Shown here: in pieces, positions 1 through 11,470 of the stretch | Numbering within the stretch: the first letter of the stretch is position 1 | How the letters are laid out: the number at the start of each line of letters is the position of its first letter | Source: Nocardioides sp. Root1257 | GTDB lineage: Bacteria > Actinomycetota > Actinomycetes > Propionibacteriales > Nocardioidaceae | NCBI RefSeq assembly: GCF_001425175.1 | Contig: NZ_LMDV01000001.1 | Location: forward strand, 639,453 to 703,452 | Length of the DNA stretch: 64,000 nt | Direction: 5' to 3' | The notes under the pieces: generated by a model | Database searches by the model: none | What the model saw: only the letters and a program-made list of their open reading frames with translations | Told to the model about the DNA's origin: nothing | Program-made: the position numbers and the translations under genes

Positions 1-274
1 TGTTGGTCGCGTGCAGGCGCTCGATCGCGCCCTCCCAGTCGTCGCGCCAGACCAGGTCGTTCCACTCCGGGATGATGTTGCCGAGCGGGCAGCCCTGGTG
101 GCAGAACGGGATGCCGCAGTCCATGCAGCGCCCGGCCTGCTGGGTGATGATCGGGAGCAGGGCGCGCCCGGCGCTGCCGGGGTAGACCTCGTTCCAGTCC
201 TGGATGCGCTCCTCGACCGGGCGCCGCTCGGCGACCTCCCGGCCGTCCTTCAGGAATCCGCGGGGGTCAGCCAT
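1..274 (-). CDS. gltD: Glutamate synthase (NADPH) small subunit, N-terminal part (cut by window edge)
   Basis: Only the first 91 codons are present; the gene runs off the left edge. The protein opens with [12 protein letters not shown] and has a cysteine cluster, [17 protein letters not shown], typical of the N-terminal 4Fe-4S domain of the GltD beta subunit. The subunit passes electrons from NADPH through FAD and Fe-S centres to GltB, which makes glutamate from 2-oxoglutarate and glutamine. Its ATG lies inside the last codons of gltB (8-base overlap), so the two subunits are translationally coupled. The flavin and NADPH domains lie outside the window. Confidence 0.95.
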   Translation of the reverse strand, partial: MADPRGFLKDGREVAERRPVEERIQDWNEVYPGSAGRALLPIITQQAGRCMDCGIPFCHQGCPLGNIIPEWNDLVWRDDWEGAIERLHATN

Positions 275-3200
275 GGAGCGCCTCCATCATCGCGTGGGCG
301 GTCTCGTTCTCGTCGAGGCCGTCGGCCTCAGCCTTGGCCTTCGCCTCGAGCGACTTGCGGTAGTCACCCGGCATCACCTCGGTGAAGCGGGTCAGCGACG
401 TCTCCCAGTCGGCCAGCAGCTGCTCGGCGACGACTGAGCCGGTCTCCTCGAGGTGGCTGCGCACCAGCTGCTCGAGCTCCACCGCGGCGTCCCCGACGAC
501 CGGGCCGAGCTCGACGAGCTCGGTGTTGACGCGCTGCGGCTTGAGGTCGAGCACCCAGGCGATGCCACCGGACATGCCCGCGGCGAAGTTGCGCCCGGTC
601 TTGCCCAGGACGACGACCCGGCCGCCGGTCATGTACTCGCAGCCGTGGTCGCCCACGCCCTCGTTGACCAGCCAGGCGCCGGAGTTGCGCACGGCGAACC
701 GCTCGCCGACTCCGCCGCGCAGGAAGATCTGGCCCGAGGTGGCGCCGTACGCGATCGTGTTGCCGGCGATGATCTGCTCGTCGCTGTTGAACGTCGCCGC
801 GCGGTCCGGGCGTACGACGATGCGCCCGCCCGAGAGCCCCTTGCCGACGTAGTCGTTGGCGTCGCCCTCGAGCCGCAGGGTGATACCTCGCGGGACGAAC
901 GCGCCGAACGACTGCCCGGCCGACCCGGTGAACGTGATGTCGATCGTGCCGTCGGGCAGGCCCTCGCCGCCGTACTTCTTGGTGACCTCGTGGCCGAGGA
1001 TCGTGCCGACGGTGCGGTTGACGTTGCGGATCGCGACCTGGGCGCGGACCGGCTCCCCGCTCTCGATCGCGGGCTGGGCCAGCGGCACCAGCTCCGTGAC
1101 GTCGAGCGACTTCTCGAGACCGTGGTCCTGCGACTTGGTGCGGTAGAGGTCCTGGTCGGGGAACGCCGAGCGGTCCGGCTGGTGCAGCACCGGCGTCAGG
1201 TCGAGCCCGGACGCCTTCCAGTGGTCGACGGCCTCGCGGACGTCGAGGGTCGCGACCTGCCCGATCGCCTCCTCGATGGTGCGGAAGCCCAGCTCGGCCA
1301 GGATCTCGCGCACCTCCTCGGCGATGAACTCGAAGAAGTTCACGACGTACTCGGCCTTGCCGGAGTAGCGCTCGCGCAGCACCGGGTTCTGGGTCGCGAC
1401 GCCCACCGGGCAGGTGTCGAGGTGGCAGACCCGCATCATGATGCAGCCCGACACGACCAGCGGTGCCGAGGCGAAGCCGAACTCCTCGGCGCCGAGGAGG
1501 GCGGCGATGACAACGTCACGGCCGGTCTTGAGCTGCCCGTCGGTCTGCACGACGATCCGGTCGCGCAGCCCGTTGAGGAGCAGCGTCTGCTGGGTCTCGG
1601 CGAGGCCGAGCTCCCAGGGACCGCCGGCGTGCTTGAGCGAGGTCAGCGGCGCCGCGCCGGTGCCGCCGTCGTGCCCGGAGATCAGGACGACGTCGGCGTG
1701 CGCCTTCGAGACGCCCGCTGCGACCGTGCCGACTCCCACCTCGGAGACCAGCTTGACGTGCACGCGGGCCGCGGGGTTGGCGTTCTTGAGGTCGTGGATC
1801 AGCTGCGCCAGGTCCTCGATCGAGTAGATGTCGTGGTGCGGCGGCGGGCTGATCAGGCCGACACCCGGCGTCGAGTGCCGGGTCTTGGCCACCCACGGGT
1901 AGACCTTGTTGCCGGGCAGCTGCCCGCCCTCGCCGGGCTTCGCGCCCTGCGCCATCTTGATCTGGATGTCGTCGGCGTTGGTGAGGTACTCCGACGTCAC
2001 GCCGAAGCGGCCCGACGCGACCTGCTTGATCGAGCTGCGACGCTCCGGGTCGTAGAGGCGGTCGGGGTCCTCGCCGCCCTCACCGGTGTTGGACTTGGCG
2101 CCCAGCCGGTTCATGGCGATCGCGAGGGTCTCGTGCGCCTCCTTGCTGATCGAGCCGTACGACATCGCGCCGGTCGAGAACCGCTTCACGATCTCGGAGA
2201 CCGGCTCGACCTGCTCGATCGGGATCGGCTGACGACCGGAGCCGTCGGCGTCCTTGAAGCGGAAGAGCCCGCGCAGCGTCATCAGCCGCTCGGACTGCTC
2301 GTCCACGCGCGCCGTGTACTGCTTGAAGATGTCGTAGCGGCCGCTGCGGGTGGAGTGCTGCAGCCGGAAGACCGTCTCCGGGTCGAACAGGTGCGGCTCG
2401 CCCTCGCGACGCCACTGGTACTCGCCGCCGATCTCGAGCTCGCGGTGCGCGGGCAGGATGCCGCCGCGCGGGTACGCCGTGGCGTGCCGGCGAGCGACTT
2501 CCTCGGCGATCGTGTCGAGCTCGATGCCGCCGAGCTTGGAGGTGGTGCCGGTGAAGTAGCGGTCGACGACCGCCTGCGACAGCCCGACCGCCTCGAAGAT
2601 CTGCGCACCGGTGTAGGACGCGACCGTGGAGACGCCCATCTTGGACATCACCTTGAGGACGCCCTTGCCGAGCGCCTTGATCAGGTTCTTGACGGCCTGC
2701 TCCGGCTCGGCGGAGACGTAGTAGCCCTCGCGGGCCAGGTCCTCCACCGACTCCATCGCCAGGTAGGGGTTGACCGCGGCCGCGCCGTACCCGACGAGCA
2801 GCGCGACGTGGTGCACCTCGCGGACGTCGCCGGCCTCGACCAGGAGCCCGACCTGGGTGCGGGTCTTCTCGCGCACCAGGTGGTGGTGCACCGCGCCGGT
2901 GAGCAGCAGCGACGGGATCGGCGCGTGCTCGGCGGTGGAGTGGCGGTCGGACAGCACGATGACGCGGGCGCCGTCGGCGATCGCCGCGGACACCTCCGCG
3001 CAGATCTCGTCGATCCGCTCGGCCATCGCGGCTCCCCCGCCCTCGACGGGGTAGAGCCCGCGCGAGACGTGGGTGATGAAGCCGGGCATGTCGCCGTCGC
3101 GGTTGATGTGCCGGATCTTGGCCAGGTCGTCGTTGGAGATGACCGGGAACGGCAGGACGACCATGCGACAGGACGCCGGCGCCGGCTCGAGCAGGTTGTA

Positions 3201-4817
3201 CTCCGGCCCGATGGTGCCGGCCAGCGAGGTGACCAGCTCCTCGCGGATCGCGTCGAGCGGCGGGTTGGTGACCTGGGCGAAGAGCTGGCTGAAGTAGTCG
3301 AACAGCAGCCGGGGCTTCTCGCTCAGCGACGCCAGCGGCGTGTCGGTGCCCATCGAGCCCAGCGGCTCGCCGCCGCCGTTGGCCATCGGCGTCAGGATGA
3401 CCCGCAGCTCCTCCTCGGTGTAGCCGAAGACCTGCTGGCGGCGGGTCACCGAGGCGTGCGTGTGGATGATGTGCTCGCGCTCGGTCACGTCGGCGAGGTT
3501 GATCAGGCCGGCGTGCAGCCACTCGTCGTAGGGGTGCTCCGAGGCGAGCTCCGTCTTGATCTCCTCGTCCTCGATGATCCGGTGCTCGTCGGTGTCGACG
3601 AGGAACATCCGGCCCGGCTGGAGGCGGCCCTTGCGGACGATCGAGGCGGGGTCGAGGTCGAGCACGCCGACCTCGGAGGCCAGCACGACGAGACCGTCGT
3701 CGGTGACCCAGTAGCGCGACGGCCGGAGGCCGTTGCGGTCGAGGACCGCGCCGATCTGCGAGCCGTCGGTGAAGACGACGCACGCCGGGCCGTCCCAGGG
3801 CTCCATCACGGCGGAGTGGAACTCGTAGAAGGCACGCCGCTTGGCGTCCATCTCGGCGTGGTTCTCCCACGCCTCGGGGATCATCATCAGCACCGAGTGC
3901 GGCAGCGAGCGGCCACCCATGTGCAGCAGCTCGAGCACCTCGTCGAACGACGCGGAGTCGGACGCACCGGGGGTGCAGATCGGGAACAGCCGGTCCAGGT
4001 CGCCCGGGATCACGTCGGAGCCGAGCAGCGCCTCGCGGGCGCGCATCCAGTTCCGGTTGCCCATGACCGTGTTGATCTCACCGTTGTGGGCGATGAACCG
4101 GAAGGGGTGGGCCAGCGGCCAGCTCGGGAACGTGTTCGTCGAGAACCGCGAGTGCACGACCGCGAGGGCCGAGGCGATCCGCTCGTCGACCAGGTCGGGG
4201 AAGAACTTGTCGAGCTGGTCCGTGGTGAGCATGCCCTTGTAGGCCAGGGTGCGCGACGACAGCGACGGGAAGTAGACGTCGGTCTCGCGCTCGGCGCGCT
4301 TGCGCAGGCAGAAGGCGAGCCGCTCCAGCGCCATCCCGGTGACCCGAGTGCCCTTGCCCGCGACGAAGAGCTGGGCGAAGGTCGGCATCACGCCGAGCGC
4401 CATCTGGCCGAGACCGGCCGGCTGGACCGGGACGTCGCGCCAGCCGAGGACGGTCAGGCCCTCCTCGGCGGCGATCTCCTCGATCCGGCTGCGGGTCTTG
4501 GTGACCTCCTCGGGGTCGCCGGGCAGGAACGCCGTGCCGACGGCGTACGCGTGCTGTCCGGGGAGCTCGAAGTCCACGACGGCGCGCAGGAACGCGTCCG
4601 GGACCTGCAGCAGGATGCCGGCACCGTCGCCGGAGTTGACCTCGGCGCCGGCGGCGCCGCGGTGGTCGAGGTTGCGGAGTGCGGTCAGCGCCTTCGCCAC
4701 GATGTCGTGGCTCGCGACGCCGGTGAGCGTCGCGACGAACGCGACACCGCAGGCGTCGTGCTCGTGGCGGGGGTCGTACAGCCCTTGGGGCGGCGGGAAT
4801 GCGTGCGAAGAGTGCAC
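267..4817 (-). CDS. gltB: Glutamate synthase large subunit
   Basis: A 1516-residue GltB, the usual length. The glutamine amidotransferase nucleophile is Cys23 in HDACGVAF, after a short propeptide expected to be removed. Next come the amidotransferase domain (to about 450), the central domain (about 490-780), the FMN-binding synthase domain (about 840-1210) and a C-terminal GXGXG helix domain. A 3Fe-4S cysteine set, [15 protein letters not shown], lies near residue 1125. It uses ammonia released from glutamine to aminate 2-oxoglutarate. The start is GTG, preceded by GGGAG at normal spacing. gltD follows with an 8-base overlap. Confidence 0.97.
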   Translation of the reverse strand: MHSSHAFPPPQGLYDPRHEHDACGVAFVATLTGVASHDIVAKALTALRNLDHRGAAGAEVNSGDGAGILLQVPDAFLRAVVDFELPGQHAYAVGTAFLPGDPEEVTKTRSRIEEIAAEEGLTVLGWRDVPVQPAGLGQMALGVMPTFAQLFVAGKGTRVTGMALERLAFCLRKRAERETDVYFPSLSSRTLAYKGMLTTDQLDKFFPDLVDERIASALAVVHSRFSTNTFPSWPLAHPFRFIAHNGEINTVMGNRNWMRAREALLGSDVIPGDLDRLFPICTPGASDSASFDEVLELLHMGGRSLPHSVLMMIPEAWENHAEMDAKRRAFYEFHSAVMEPWDGPACVVFTDGSQIGAVLDRNGLRPSRYWVTDDGLVVLASEVGVLDLDPASIVRKGRLQPGRMFLVDTDEHRIIEDEEIKTELASEHPYDEWLHAGLINLADVTEREHIIHTHASVTRRQQVFGYTEEELRVILTPMANGGGEPLGSMGTDTPLASLSEKPRLLFDYFSQLFAQVTNPPLDAIREELVTSLAGTIGPEYNLLEPAPASCRMVVLPFPVISNDDLAKIRHINRDGDMPGFITHVSRGLYPVEGGGAAMAERIDEICAEVSAAIADGARVIVLSDRHSTAEHAPIPSLLLTGAVHHHLVREKTRTQVGLLVEAGDVREVHHVALLVGYGAAAVNPYLAMESVEDLAREGYYVSAEPEQAVKNLIKALGKGVLKVMSKMGVSTVASYTGAQIFEAVGLSQAVVDRYFTGTTSKLGGIELDTIAEEVARRHATAYPRGGILPAHRELEIGGEYQWRREGEPHLFDPETVFRLQHSTRSGRYDIFKQYTARVDEQSERLMTLRGLFRFKDADGSGRQPIPIEQVEPVSEIVKRFSTGAMSYGSISKEAHETLAIAMNRLGAKSNTGEGGEDPDRLYDPERRSSIKQVASGRFGVTSEYLTNADDIQIKMAQGAKPGEGGQLPGNKVYPWVAKTRHSTPGVGLISPPPHHDIYSIEDLAQLIHDLKNANPAARVHVKLVSEVGVGTVAAGVSKAHADVVLISGHDGGTGAAPLTSLKHAGGPWELGLAETQQTLLLNGLRDRIVVQTDGQLKTGRDVVIAALLGAEEFGFASAPLVVSGCIMMRVCHLDTCPVGVATQNPVLRERYSGKAEYVVNFFEFIAEEVREILAELGFRTIEEAIGQVATLDVREAVDHWKASGLDLTPVLHQPDRSAFPDQDLYRTKSQDHGLEKSLDVTELVPLAQPAIESGEPVRAQVAIRNVNRTVGTILGHEVTKKYGGEGLPDGTIDITFTGSAGQSFGAFVPRGITLRLEGDANDYVGKGLSGGRIVVRPDRAATFNSDEQIIAGNTIAYGATSGQIFLRGGVGERFAVRNSGAWLVNEGVGDHGCEYMTGGRVVVLGKTGRNFAAGMSGGIAWVLDLKPQRVNTELVELGPVVGDAAVELEQLVRSHLEETGSVVAEQLLADWETSLTRFTEVMPGDYRKSLEAKAKAEADGLDENETAHAMMEALHG

Positions 4818-4937
4818 CGGGCATTCTCCCGTCGTCTCAGCGCCGGGCCTGCCCCACGACGTTGTCGGGCCGGCACCAGCGGATCAGCGAAGCAGATTCT
4901 GCGGGCAGGGGACGACATTGGCCCTGGCAGAAAGGAC

Positions 4938-4943
4938 AGGTTA
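4938..4943 (-). promoter_or_regulatory. Possible -10 box for gltBD
   Basis: TAACCT on the minus strand fits the actinobacterial TANNNT -10 pattern. It sits in the 134-base gap between lgt and gltB and would give a leader of about 110 bases. No convincing -35 is visible, so this is tentative. Confidence 0.3.
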
Positions 4944-4951
4944 ACACCGCT

Positions 4952-5860
4952 CTAGGGGTGTTCCGGACCCCTGTCCGCGGTCGAATCCTCGGGGTCCTGC
5001 GCGAGCGGTCCGCGGCCGTCGGCGTACACCTGCTCCTCGCGGCCGGGCTGGCGTCGGGCGCTGATCACGAACCAGATCAGGGCCGCCACGAAGAGCACCA
5101 GCGAGGTCCAGACGTTGAACCGGAAGCCGCCGACGTCCTTGAGCTCCACGTTGTCGATGCGCAGCATCTCGATCCAGCTGCGACCGAGCGTGTAGATCAT
5201 GATGTAGAGCGCCACGACCCGGCCGTGGCCGAGCCGGAACCTGCGGTCCGCCCAGATCAGGATCGCGAACGCCGCGAGGCACCAGAGGCTCTCGTAGAGG
5301 AACGTCGGGTGGAAGGTCGTGCCCGGCGGGTAGCCGGCGTCGACCGCCGTGCTGTCGCTGACGGACAGCGCCCAGGGCAGGTCGGTGGGCTTGCCGAAGA
5401 GCTCCTGGTTGAACCAGTTGCCCCAGCGACCGAGCGCCTGTGCGACCAGGACGCCGGGTGCCATCGCGTCGAGGACCGGCAGCAGCTTGATGCCCTTGCG
5501 CTTGGCGCCGATCACCGCGCCGACGGCACCGAGCCCGATCGCACCCCAGACCCCGAGGCCGCCGCGCCACACGTAGAGCGCCTCGATCGGGTGCATGCCC
5601 GCCCCGAAGTAGAGGTCGTGGTCGGTCATCACGTGGTAGAGCCGGCCGCCGACGAGGCCGAACGGCACCGCCCAGATCGCGATGTCCTGGATGTCGCCCG
5701 CCTGGCCGCCGCGGGCGACCCAGCGCCGCTCCCCGATCCAGATCGCGGCGACGATGCCGAGGATGATCGCCAGCGCGTAGCCGCGCAGCGGGAACGGCCC
5801 GAGGTACCAGACGCCCGACGACGGGCTCGGGATCGAGAGGGTGGTCAGCAGTGGGCTCAT
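4952..5860 (-). CDS. lgt: Prolipoprotein diacylglyceryl transferase
   Basis: Membrane enzyme that transfers diacylglycerol from phosphatidylglycerol to the lipobox cysteine of prolipoproteins, the first step of lipoprotein maturation. The signature GRWGNWFNQELFG and the conserved GGRLYHVMTD and HPIEALYVWRGG segments are present, with about seven hydrophobic segments. I chose the start MSPLLTTLSIPSP (302 aa); a longer reading adds 18 residues that look unlike the family. The C-terminus is hydrophilic and acidic. lspA, the next enzyme of the pathway, lies 26 kb away, and at least two predicted lipoproteins are encoded in the window. Confidence 0.96.
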   Translation of the reverse strand: MSPLLTTLSIPSPSSGVWYLGPFPLRGYALAIILGIVAAIWIGERRWVARGGQAGDIQDIAIWAVPFGLVGGRLYHVMTDHDLYFGAGMHPIEALYVWRGGLGVWGAIGLGAVGAVIGAKRKGIKLLPVLDAMAPGVLVAQALGRWGNWFNQELFGKPTDLPWALSVSDSTAVDAGYPPGTTFHPTFLYESLWCLAAFAILIWADRRFRLGHGRVVALYIMIYTLGRSWIEMLRIDNVELKDVGGFRFNVWTSLVLFVAALIWFVISARRQPGREEQVYADGRGPLAQDPEDSTADRGPEHP

Positions 5861-5867
5861 ACGGGGT

Positions 5868-5924
5868 CCCCGCAGAATCGTGAGATGGAGGAGCGGAGCG
5901 GGGGAAACTCGCAATTCTGTGGGG
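5868..5924. repeat. Imperfect inverted repeat before lgt
   Basis: Two 17-base arms (5868-5884 and 5908-5924) pair with three mismatches, all transitions, around a 23-base spacer rich in purines. The element fills most of the gap between the SCO1-like gene and lgt and ends 7 bases before the lgt start. It could terminate the upstream transcript or regulate lgt. Confidence 0.5.
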
Positions 5925-5941
5925 TGTTCATGGTCCTCGTG

Positions 5942-6547
5942 TCAGTCCGCGTCGAGCAGGTGGTGGATGTCGGCGGCGAAGTCGGCGGAGGAGGTCTCCT
6001 CGCTCCAGTAGACCGTGCCCTCGTCGTCGGCGTCGATGCCGGTGATGGTCGTGCCGTGGGTGACGTCGTACCCGCCGGACGGGAGCTTCTCGCCCTGGGT
6101 GATCCCGACGCCCATCGGCTGGGCGACCGACACGATGGTGTCGAGGTCGCCGGTCAGCCCGATGAAGCCGGGGTCGAAGTGGCTGAGGTACTTCTTCAGC
6201 ACGTCCTGGGTGTCCCGCGCGGGGTCGGTGGTCACGAAGACCACGTCGACCCGCTCGCGGTCCTGGTCGTCGAGGCGGGTCATCGCGGAGGCGAGGTTGG
6301 ACATCACCGTCTGGCAGATGTCCGGGCAGTGCGTGTAGCCGTAGAACACCATCGTCAGCGGCTTGTCGGTGTCCTTCGTCAGCGAGAACGGCTGCCCGTC
6401 GGTGTCGGTGAGCGGCGTCGCCGACACCTCGAACGGCGGGTCCAGCTCGTTGCCGTGCAGCCCGCTCGGCCCCGTGGGCTCGCTGCTGCCGCACGCGGCG
6501 AGCGGGAGCAGCAGGGCGGTGAGGACGACGGCGACCCGACTACGCAC
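5942..6547 (-). CDS. SCO1/SenC-family copper-binding lipoprotein
   Basis: A 201-residue secreted thioredoxin-fold protein of the SCO1/SenC family, which deliver copper to the CuA site of cytochrome c oxidase or act as thiol reductants. The signal peptide ends in a lipobox (LAAC, Cys19), so Lgt and LspA should process it. Copper ligands are visible: Cys74 and Cys78 in YTHCPDICQ, and His164 in VTHGTT. The GTG start overlaps the end of trpA by 8 bases, so it is probably co-transcribed with the trp genes although the functions are unrelated. Confidence 0.9.
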   Translation of the reverse strand: MRSRVAVVLTALLLPLAACGSSEPTGPSGLHGNELDPPFEVSATPLTDTDGQPFSLTKDTDKPLTMVFYGYTHCPDICQTVMSNLASAMTRLDDQDRERVDVVFVTTDPARDTQDVLKKYLSHFDPGFIGLTGDLDTIVSVAQPMGVGITQGEKLPSGGYDVTHGTTITGIDADDEGTVYWSEETSSADFAADIHHLLDAD

Positions 6548-7333
6548 GCCGTACCCCGGCGGCGAGGTCCTCGGTCAGCCTCGCCAGGGCGCGCAGGCCG
6601 GCGCCGGTGTCGTCGGAGTGGTCGAGCAGCGTGCGCACGAACGCGGAGCCGACGATCACCGCGTCGGCGTGGGCCGACAGGTCGGCGGCCTGGGCACGGG
6701 TGCTGACACCGACCCCCACGCCGACGGGGAGGTCGGTGGTCGCCTTGGTCCGCGCGATCAGGGGGGCCACCCCCTCGGCCGTCGCCTGCTTGGTGCCGGT
6801 GACGCCCATGATGCCCGTGGCGTACACGAAGCCGCGGCAGTGGCTCGTCGTCATCGCGATCCGCTCGTCGGTGCTCGACGGGGACACCAGGAAGACCTTG
6901 TCGAGGTCGCGGGCGTCCGCCGCGGCGATCCACTCCTCGGCGAAGTCGGGGGTGATGTCGGGAGTGATCAGGCCCGCGCCCCCGGCGTCCTGGACCTGCT
7001 GGGCGAAGCGGTCGACACCGCGTCGCTCGATCGGGTTCCAGCTGGTCATCACCAGCGTGGGCGTCCCGGTCGCCGCGACGGCCTCCACCACCCGGAAGAC
7101 GTCGTCGACCCGGAAGCCGGTGTCGAGCGCCTGCTGGACCGCCCGCTGGATGATCGGCCCGTCCATGACCGGGTCGCTGTAGGGCAGCCCGACCTCGATC
7201 ACGTCGCACCCCGCGTCGACCATGGTGCGCAGCGCCTCGATGCTGCCCGCGACGTCGGGGAAGCCTGCGGGCAGGTAGCCGACCAGCGCCGCCCGGTCCT
7301 CGGCCCTGGCCTCGTCGAACGCGGTGCTGGTGC

Positions 7334-7337
<4 letters not shown>
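6540..7337 (-). CDS. trpA: Tryptophan synthase alpha chain
   Basis: A 265-residue TIM-barrel subunit that splits indole-3-glycerol phosphate into indole and glyceraldehyde 3-phosphate and channels indole to TrpB. The catalytic acids are Glu48 in [11 protein letters not shown] and Asp59 in the following VMDG. The phosphate-binding loop GVGVGVS is near the C-terminus. The GTG start overlaps the trpB stop in a GTGA junction, so translation is coupled. Confidence 0.97.
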
Positions 7338-8574
<1,237 letters not shown>

Positions 8575-8578
<4 letters not shown>

Positions 8579-9357
8579 GTCGTCACTCCTGTCATCGCGG
8601 CGACCGCGGCCTGCGGGTCGCCGTCCTTCACCAGTGCCTCGCCGACGAGGACCGCACGGGCGCCCTCTCCGACGAAGCGCTCGACGTCTGCGGGGCCGAA
8701 GATGCCGCTCTCGGCGACCTTGACGCGGTCGTCGGGGATGAGCGGCGCGAGCCTGCCGAACGTGTCGTCGTGGATCTCGAGCGTCTTCAGGTTGCGGGCG
8801 TTGACGCCGACCAGCTCCGCACCGAGGTCGACGGCCCGCTCGGTCTCCGGCTCGTCGTGCACCTCCACGAGCACGGTGAGGCCGAGCTCGCGCGCCTCGT
8901 CGTGCAGGCGGCGCAGGGTGTCGTCGTCGAGCGCCGCGACGATGAGCAGGGCCAGGTCGGCACCCGCGGCGCGCGCCTCGACGAGCTGGTAGCTGGTGAC
9001 GATGAAGTCCTTGCGCAGGATCGGGGTGTCGACGGCGGCGCGCACCGCGCGCAGGTCATCGAGGCTGCCGCCGAAGCGGCGCCGCTCGGTGAGCACGCTG
9101 ATGGCGGCCGCGCCCCCTGCGGCGTACTGGCGAGCGAGATCGGCGGGGTCCGGGATGTCGGCGAGGTCGCCCTTGCTCGGGCTGCGCCGCTTGACCTCGG
9201 CGATGACGCTGGAGCCCGGCCCGCGGAAGTGCGGCATCGGGTCGCGCGGCGGATCGACGTCGGCCAGGGCGGCGCGCAGGTCGGCGAGCGTCGTCGTCGC
9301 CTCCCGCTCGGCGAGGTCGAGTCGCACGCCGGACACGATCTCGTCGAGCACGGACAT
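8575..9357 (-). CDS. trpC: Indole-3-glycerol phosphate synthase
   Basis: A 260-residue TIM barrel that closes the indole ring from CdRP. Characteristic segments are [28 protein letters not shown] and [11 protein letters not shown], carrying the known catalytic Lys and Glu residues. It is first of the trpC-trpB-trpA run. There is no TrpF domain fused to it and no separate trpF in the window, which fits the PriA-type HisA encoded further on. Confidence 0.97.
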
Positions 9358-9455
9358 GCCACCAGTGTTTCACGCGGCATGGAGGCCGCGTCGCTGGGTA
9401 GTGTCCGCTGAACACGGCCGGTGAGACGGTCCGGCCGCCGAACGAAGGAACCCTT

Positions 9456-9800
9456 GTGAGCTACTCCGAACCACCTCCCCCGCCGCCGCAGTACGGCGCA
9501 CCCGTCCCGCCGTACGGCGGGATGCCACCGAAGCGGTCCGGCATGTCCATCGCCAGCCTGGTGCTCGGCATCCTCGCCGTGCTGCCGTGCTTCTGGGGCT
9601 GCTTCATCTTCGGCATCCTCGGCGTCGTCTTCGGTGTCCTCGGCAAGAAGGACGTCCGCGAGTCGCAGGGCGCCAAGACGGGCGAGGGGCTCGCCAAGTG
9701 GGGCTTCATCCTCGGCATCGTCGGGATCGCCTTCGGCGTCATCTACTGGATCCTGGTCGCCACCGGGGCGATCGACATCAGCTACACCGCGGACGTCTGA
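9456..9800 (+). CDS. DUF4190-type small membrane protein
   Basis: A 114-residue protein with a Pro/Tyr-rich cytoplasmic head (PPPPPPQYGAP) and two hydrophobic segments (about 30-62 and 83-104) around a conserved GKKDVRESQGAKTGEGLAKW-like loop. This is the DUF4190 pattern common in actinobacteria; the function is unknown. The start is GTG with GAAGGA about 6 bases upstream. It stands alone on the plus strand and interrupts the otherwise minus-strand his/trp neighbourhood, divergent from trpC and convergent with DUF2752. Confidence 0.8.
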   Translation: MSYSEPPPPPPQYGAPVPPYGGMPPKRSGMSIASLVLGILAVLPCFWGCFIFGILGVVFGVLGKKDVRESQGAKTGEGLAKWGFILGIVGIAFGVIYWILVATGAIDISYTADV

Positions 9801-9821
9801 GCGACGCCCGAAGCCCGTGGG

Positions 9822-10259
9822 TCAGGGCGCCAGCCAGGAGCCGAACGGCAAGTTGCGCAGCACCGTGAACACCAGGAGCAGCGCCAGCCCCGTGTAGGCG
9901 ACCGGCCGGATCACGCTCATCGGCACCTGGTACGGCCGGCCGCGCCAGCGGCCGGCCGTCCAGAGCGCCAGGCCGAGCACGATGAACGGCAGCGCGACCA
10001 CGAAGGCCAGGTTGCTCGAGGCGGCGCCGTACAGGTCGCCGTGGGTGAGGTCGTTGACCGCCCGCAGGCCGCCGCACCCCGGGCAGTAGACACCCATCGC
10101 CGCGCTGGGGCACAGGCCCCACGAGCCGTGCTCGTGCGGGTCGCGCAACCGCAGCGCCAGGCTCGCGACCGCGAGACCACCGATGACCAGCACCGGCGCG
10201 CGCATCCGGCGCCGGCGCGGTCGGACCTCCGCGGCGACCGGTGCTGCCGTGGTGGTCAC
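9822..10259 (-). CDS. DUF2752 membrane protein
   Basis: A 145-residue membrane protein with the DUF2752 signature CPGCG (here GVYCPGCGGLRAVNDLTHGD) between hydrophobic segments. The role is not known. The basic N-terminus suggests a cytoplasmic start, followed by about three membrane segments. The start is GTG. It lies just after the HGxxPAAW protein, an order often seen near trp genes in actinobacteria. Confidence 0.8.
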   Translation of the reverse strand: MTTTAAPVAAEVRPRRRRMRAPVLVIGGLAVASLALRLRDPHEHGSWGLCPSAAMGVYCPGCGGLRAVNDLTHGDLYGAASSNLAFVVALPFIVLGLALWTAGRWRGRPYQVPMSVIRPVAYTGLALLLVFTVLRNLPFGSWLAP

Positions 10260-10269
10260 CGCGAGCTCG

Positions 10270-10470
10270 TCAGTGGCCGGACTCGTGGTAGCCGAGCTTG
10301 GCCATCACCGCGAAGATCACCAGCGATGCGACGGCGAGGCCGACACCGACCCAGAAGATGGTCCAGTTGATCGGGTCGAACAGCATCCCGGCGGCACCGA
10401 CCACGAAGCCCAGCATCGCGACGGTCACGAACGTCCAGGCCGCAGGGGTGTTGCCGTGGTTGTCAGACAT
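10270..10470 (-). CDS. HGxxPAAW-family small membrane protein
   Basis: A 66-residue protein starting MSDNHGNTPAAWTFV, which contains the HGxxPAAW motif that names this actinobacterial family. It has two hydrophobic helices (about 12-31 and 36-57). The function is unknown, but it is a regular neighbour of trp genes. The start is chosen by the family motif and by GAGGAG six bases upstream. A longer reading further upstream lacks similarity and overlaps the next gene. Confidence 0.85.
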   Translation of the reverse strand: MSDNHGNTPAAWTFVTVAMLGFVVGAAGMLFDPINWTIFWVGVGLAVASLVIFAVMAKLGYHESGH

Positions 10471-10517
10471 GGGGCTCCTCGTGCGCGGGGCTGGTCCTGG
10501 TGGGTAATGCAGACAGC

Positions 10518-10523
10518 ATTCTA
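10518..10523 (-). promoter_or_regulatory. Possible -10 box before the HGxxPAAW gene
   Basis: TAGAAT on the minus strand overlaps the stop codon of the trp-associated membrane protein. It would give a leader of about 40 bases carrying the good GAGGAG ribosome site. No clear -35. Confidence 0.35.
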
Positions 10524-11108
10524 GGCAGTCGGGTCGCGACCCTCGTCCATCGCCTTCCAGAGGTCGAGGCTGCTCTGCTCCTCCGGCGGTACGACGGGCG
10601 GCGCGGGCGCGCTGCCGGGTGCGTCGTAGCGGGCGCCCATCTCGGGCCACGACGGCGCCCACGCCACGGCGAGCCCTCCGGCGACGATCGACAGCAGCGA
10701 ACCGAGCACGGCCACCCAGTACCAGACCGTGTGGCTCAGGTCGGCGCTGCGCACCCCCACGAGCGCGAGCTCGTCGCGGAACTGCGCCGGGACCTGGGAG
10801 TACGCCGCGAGCGCGGCCACCAGGGCGCCGGCAGCCGCCAGCGTGCCCAGCGCCGCCACCGCGCGCCGGACGCGGCCCCGGGTCACGAGCACCACCCCCC
10901 AGCACGCGAGGACGACCAGGCCCAGCGCGGTGACCAGCGGGAGGTGGGCGTCGAAGGTGACCAGGCGGCTGCTCACCGCCGTCGCCGCCTTGCCCGAGGC
11001 CTCGACGGCCGGCTGCTCACCGGCGACGGCCGTCAGGGTGCCGGCCGCCAGCCCGAGGAGGACCACCGGGCCGAACGTGCGGCGCCGACCGGCGGGCTGC
11101 TCAGCCAT
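10521..11108 (-). CDS. Trp biosynthesis-associated membrane protein (TIGR02234 type)
   Basis: A 195-residue protein with four hydrophobic segments and the conserved C-terminal tail [13 protein letters not shown] that marks the trp-operon-associated membrane family. The function is unproven. It normally follows trpE. Here its ATG overlaps the hisI stop by 8 bases and trpE is absent, so the association survives without that gene. Confidence 0.88.
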   Translation of the reverse strand: MAEQPAGRRRTFGPVVLLGLAAGTLTAVAGEQPAVEASGKAATAVSSRLVTFDAHLPLVTALGLVVLACWGVVLVTRGRVRRAVAALGTLAAAGALVAALAAYSQVPAQFRDELALVGVRSADLSHTVWYWVAVLGSLLSIVAGGLAVAWAPSWPEMGARYDAPGSAPAPPVVPPEEQSSLDLWKAMDEGRDPTA

Positions 11109-11451
11109 CGGCCAGCAGCAGGTCGGCGTCGAAGCAGGTGCGGTCGCCGGTGTGGCAAGCGACGCCCACCTGGTCGACCTTGACCAGCAGCGTGTCGCCG
11201 TCGCAGTCGAGGCGGACCTCCTTGACCCACTGCAGGTGACCCGAGGTCTCCCCCTTGACCCAGTACTCCCGGCGCGAGCGGCTCCAGTACGTCGCCCGCC
11301 CGGTGCTGAGCGTGCGGGCCAGCGCCTCGTCGTCCATCCAGCCGAGCATCAGCACCTCGCCGGTGTCGTGCTGCTGCACCACGGCGGGCACCAGGCCCTC
11401 CGCGGTGCGCTTGAGCCGGGCGGCGATCTGGGGGTCCAACGGGCTGCTCAC
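11101..11451 (-). CDS. hisI: Phosphoribosyl-AMP cyclohydrolase
   Basis: A 116-residue single-domain HisI (no HisE fusion) that opens the adenine ring of PR-AMP in histidine synthesis. The metal ligands are all present: Asp82, Asp84 and Asp86 in LDCDGD, and Cys83, Cys99 and Cys106 in the DCDGD...CHTGDRTCF block. The GTG start sits 6 bases after a GATACT hexamer, suggesting a leaderless message. It is the lead gene of the run into the trp-associated membrane protein; the other his genes in view are at 17-22.6 kb. Confidence 0.96.
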   Translation of the reverse strand: MSSPLDPQIAARLKRTAEGLVPAVVQQHDTGEVLMLGWMDDEALARTLSTGRATYWSRSRREYWVKGETSGHLQWVKEVRLDCDGDTLLVKVDQVGVACHTGDRTCFDADLLLADG

Positions 11452-11457
11452 GGTCCC

Positions 11458-11463
11458 AGTATC
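11458..11463 (-). promoter_or_regulatory. Candidate -10 box for leaderless hisI
   Basis: GATACT on the minus strand, one base from the TATACT ideal, ends 6 bases before the GTG start of hisI, and there is no ribosome site. The spacing matches a transcript that begins at the start codon. Confidence 0.4.
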
Positions 11464-11470
11464 GCGTGGG

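Noticed and set aside
453..4955. Very long open frame on the plus strand opposite gltB
   Set aside because: It mirrors the codon structure of gltB and encodes a low-complexity Arg/Asp/Val/Leu-rich chain. Such antisense frames are common at this GC; gltB is unmistakable.
9364..9376. parS-like TGTTTCACGCG
   Set aside because: Only the left half of the ParB site is present; the right half does not match GTGAAACA.
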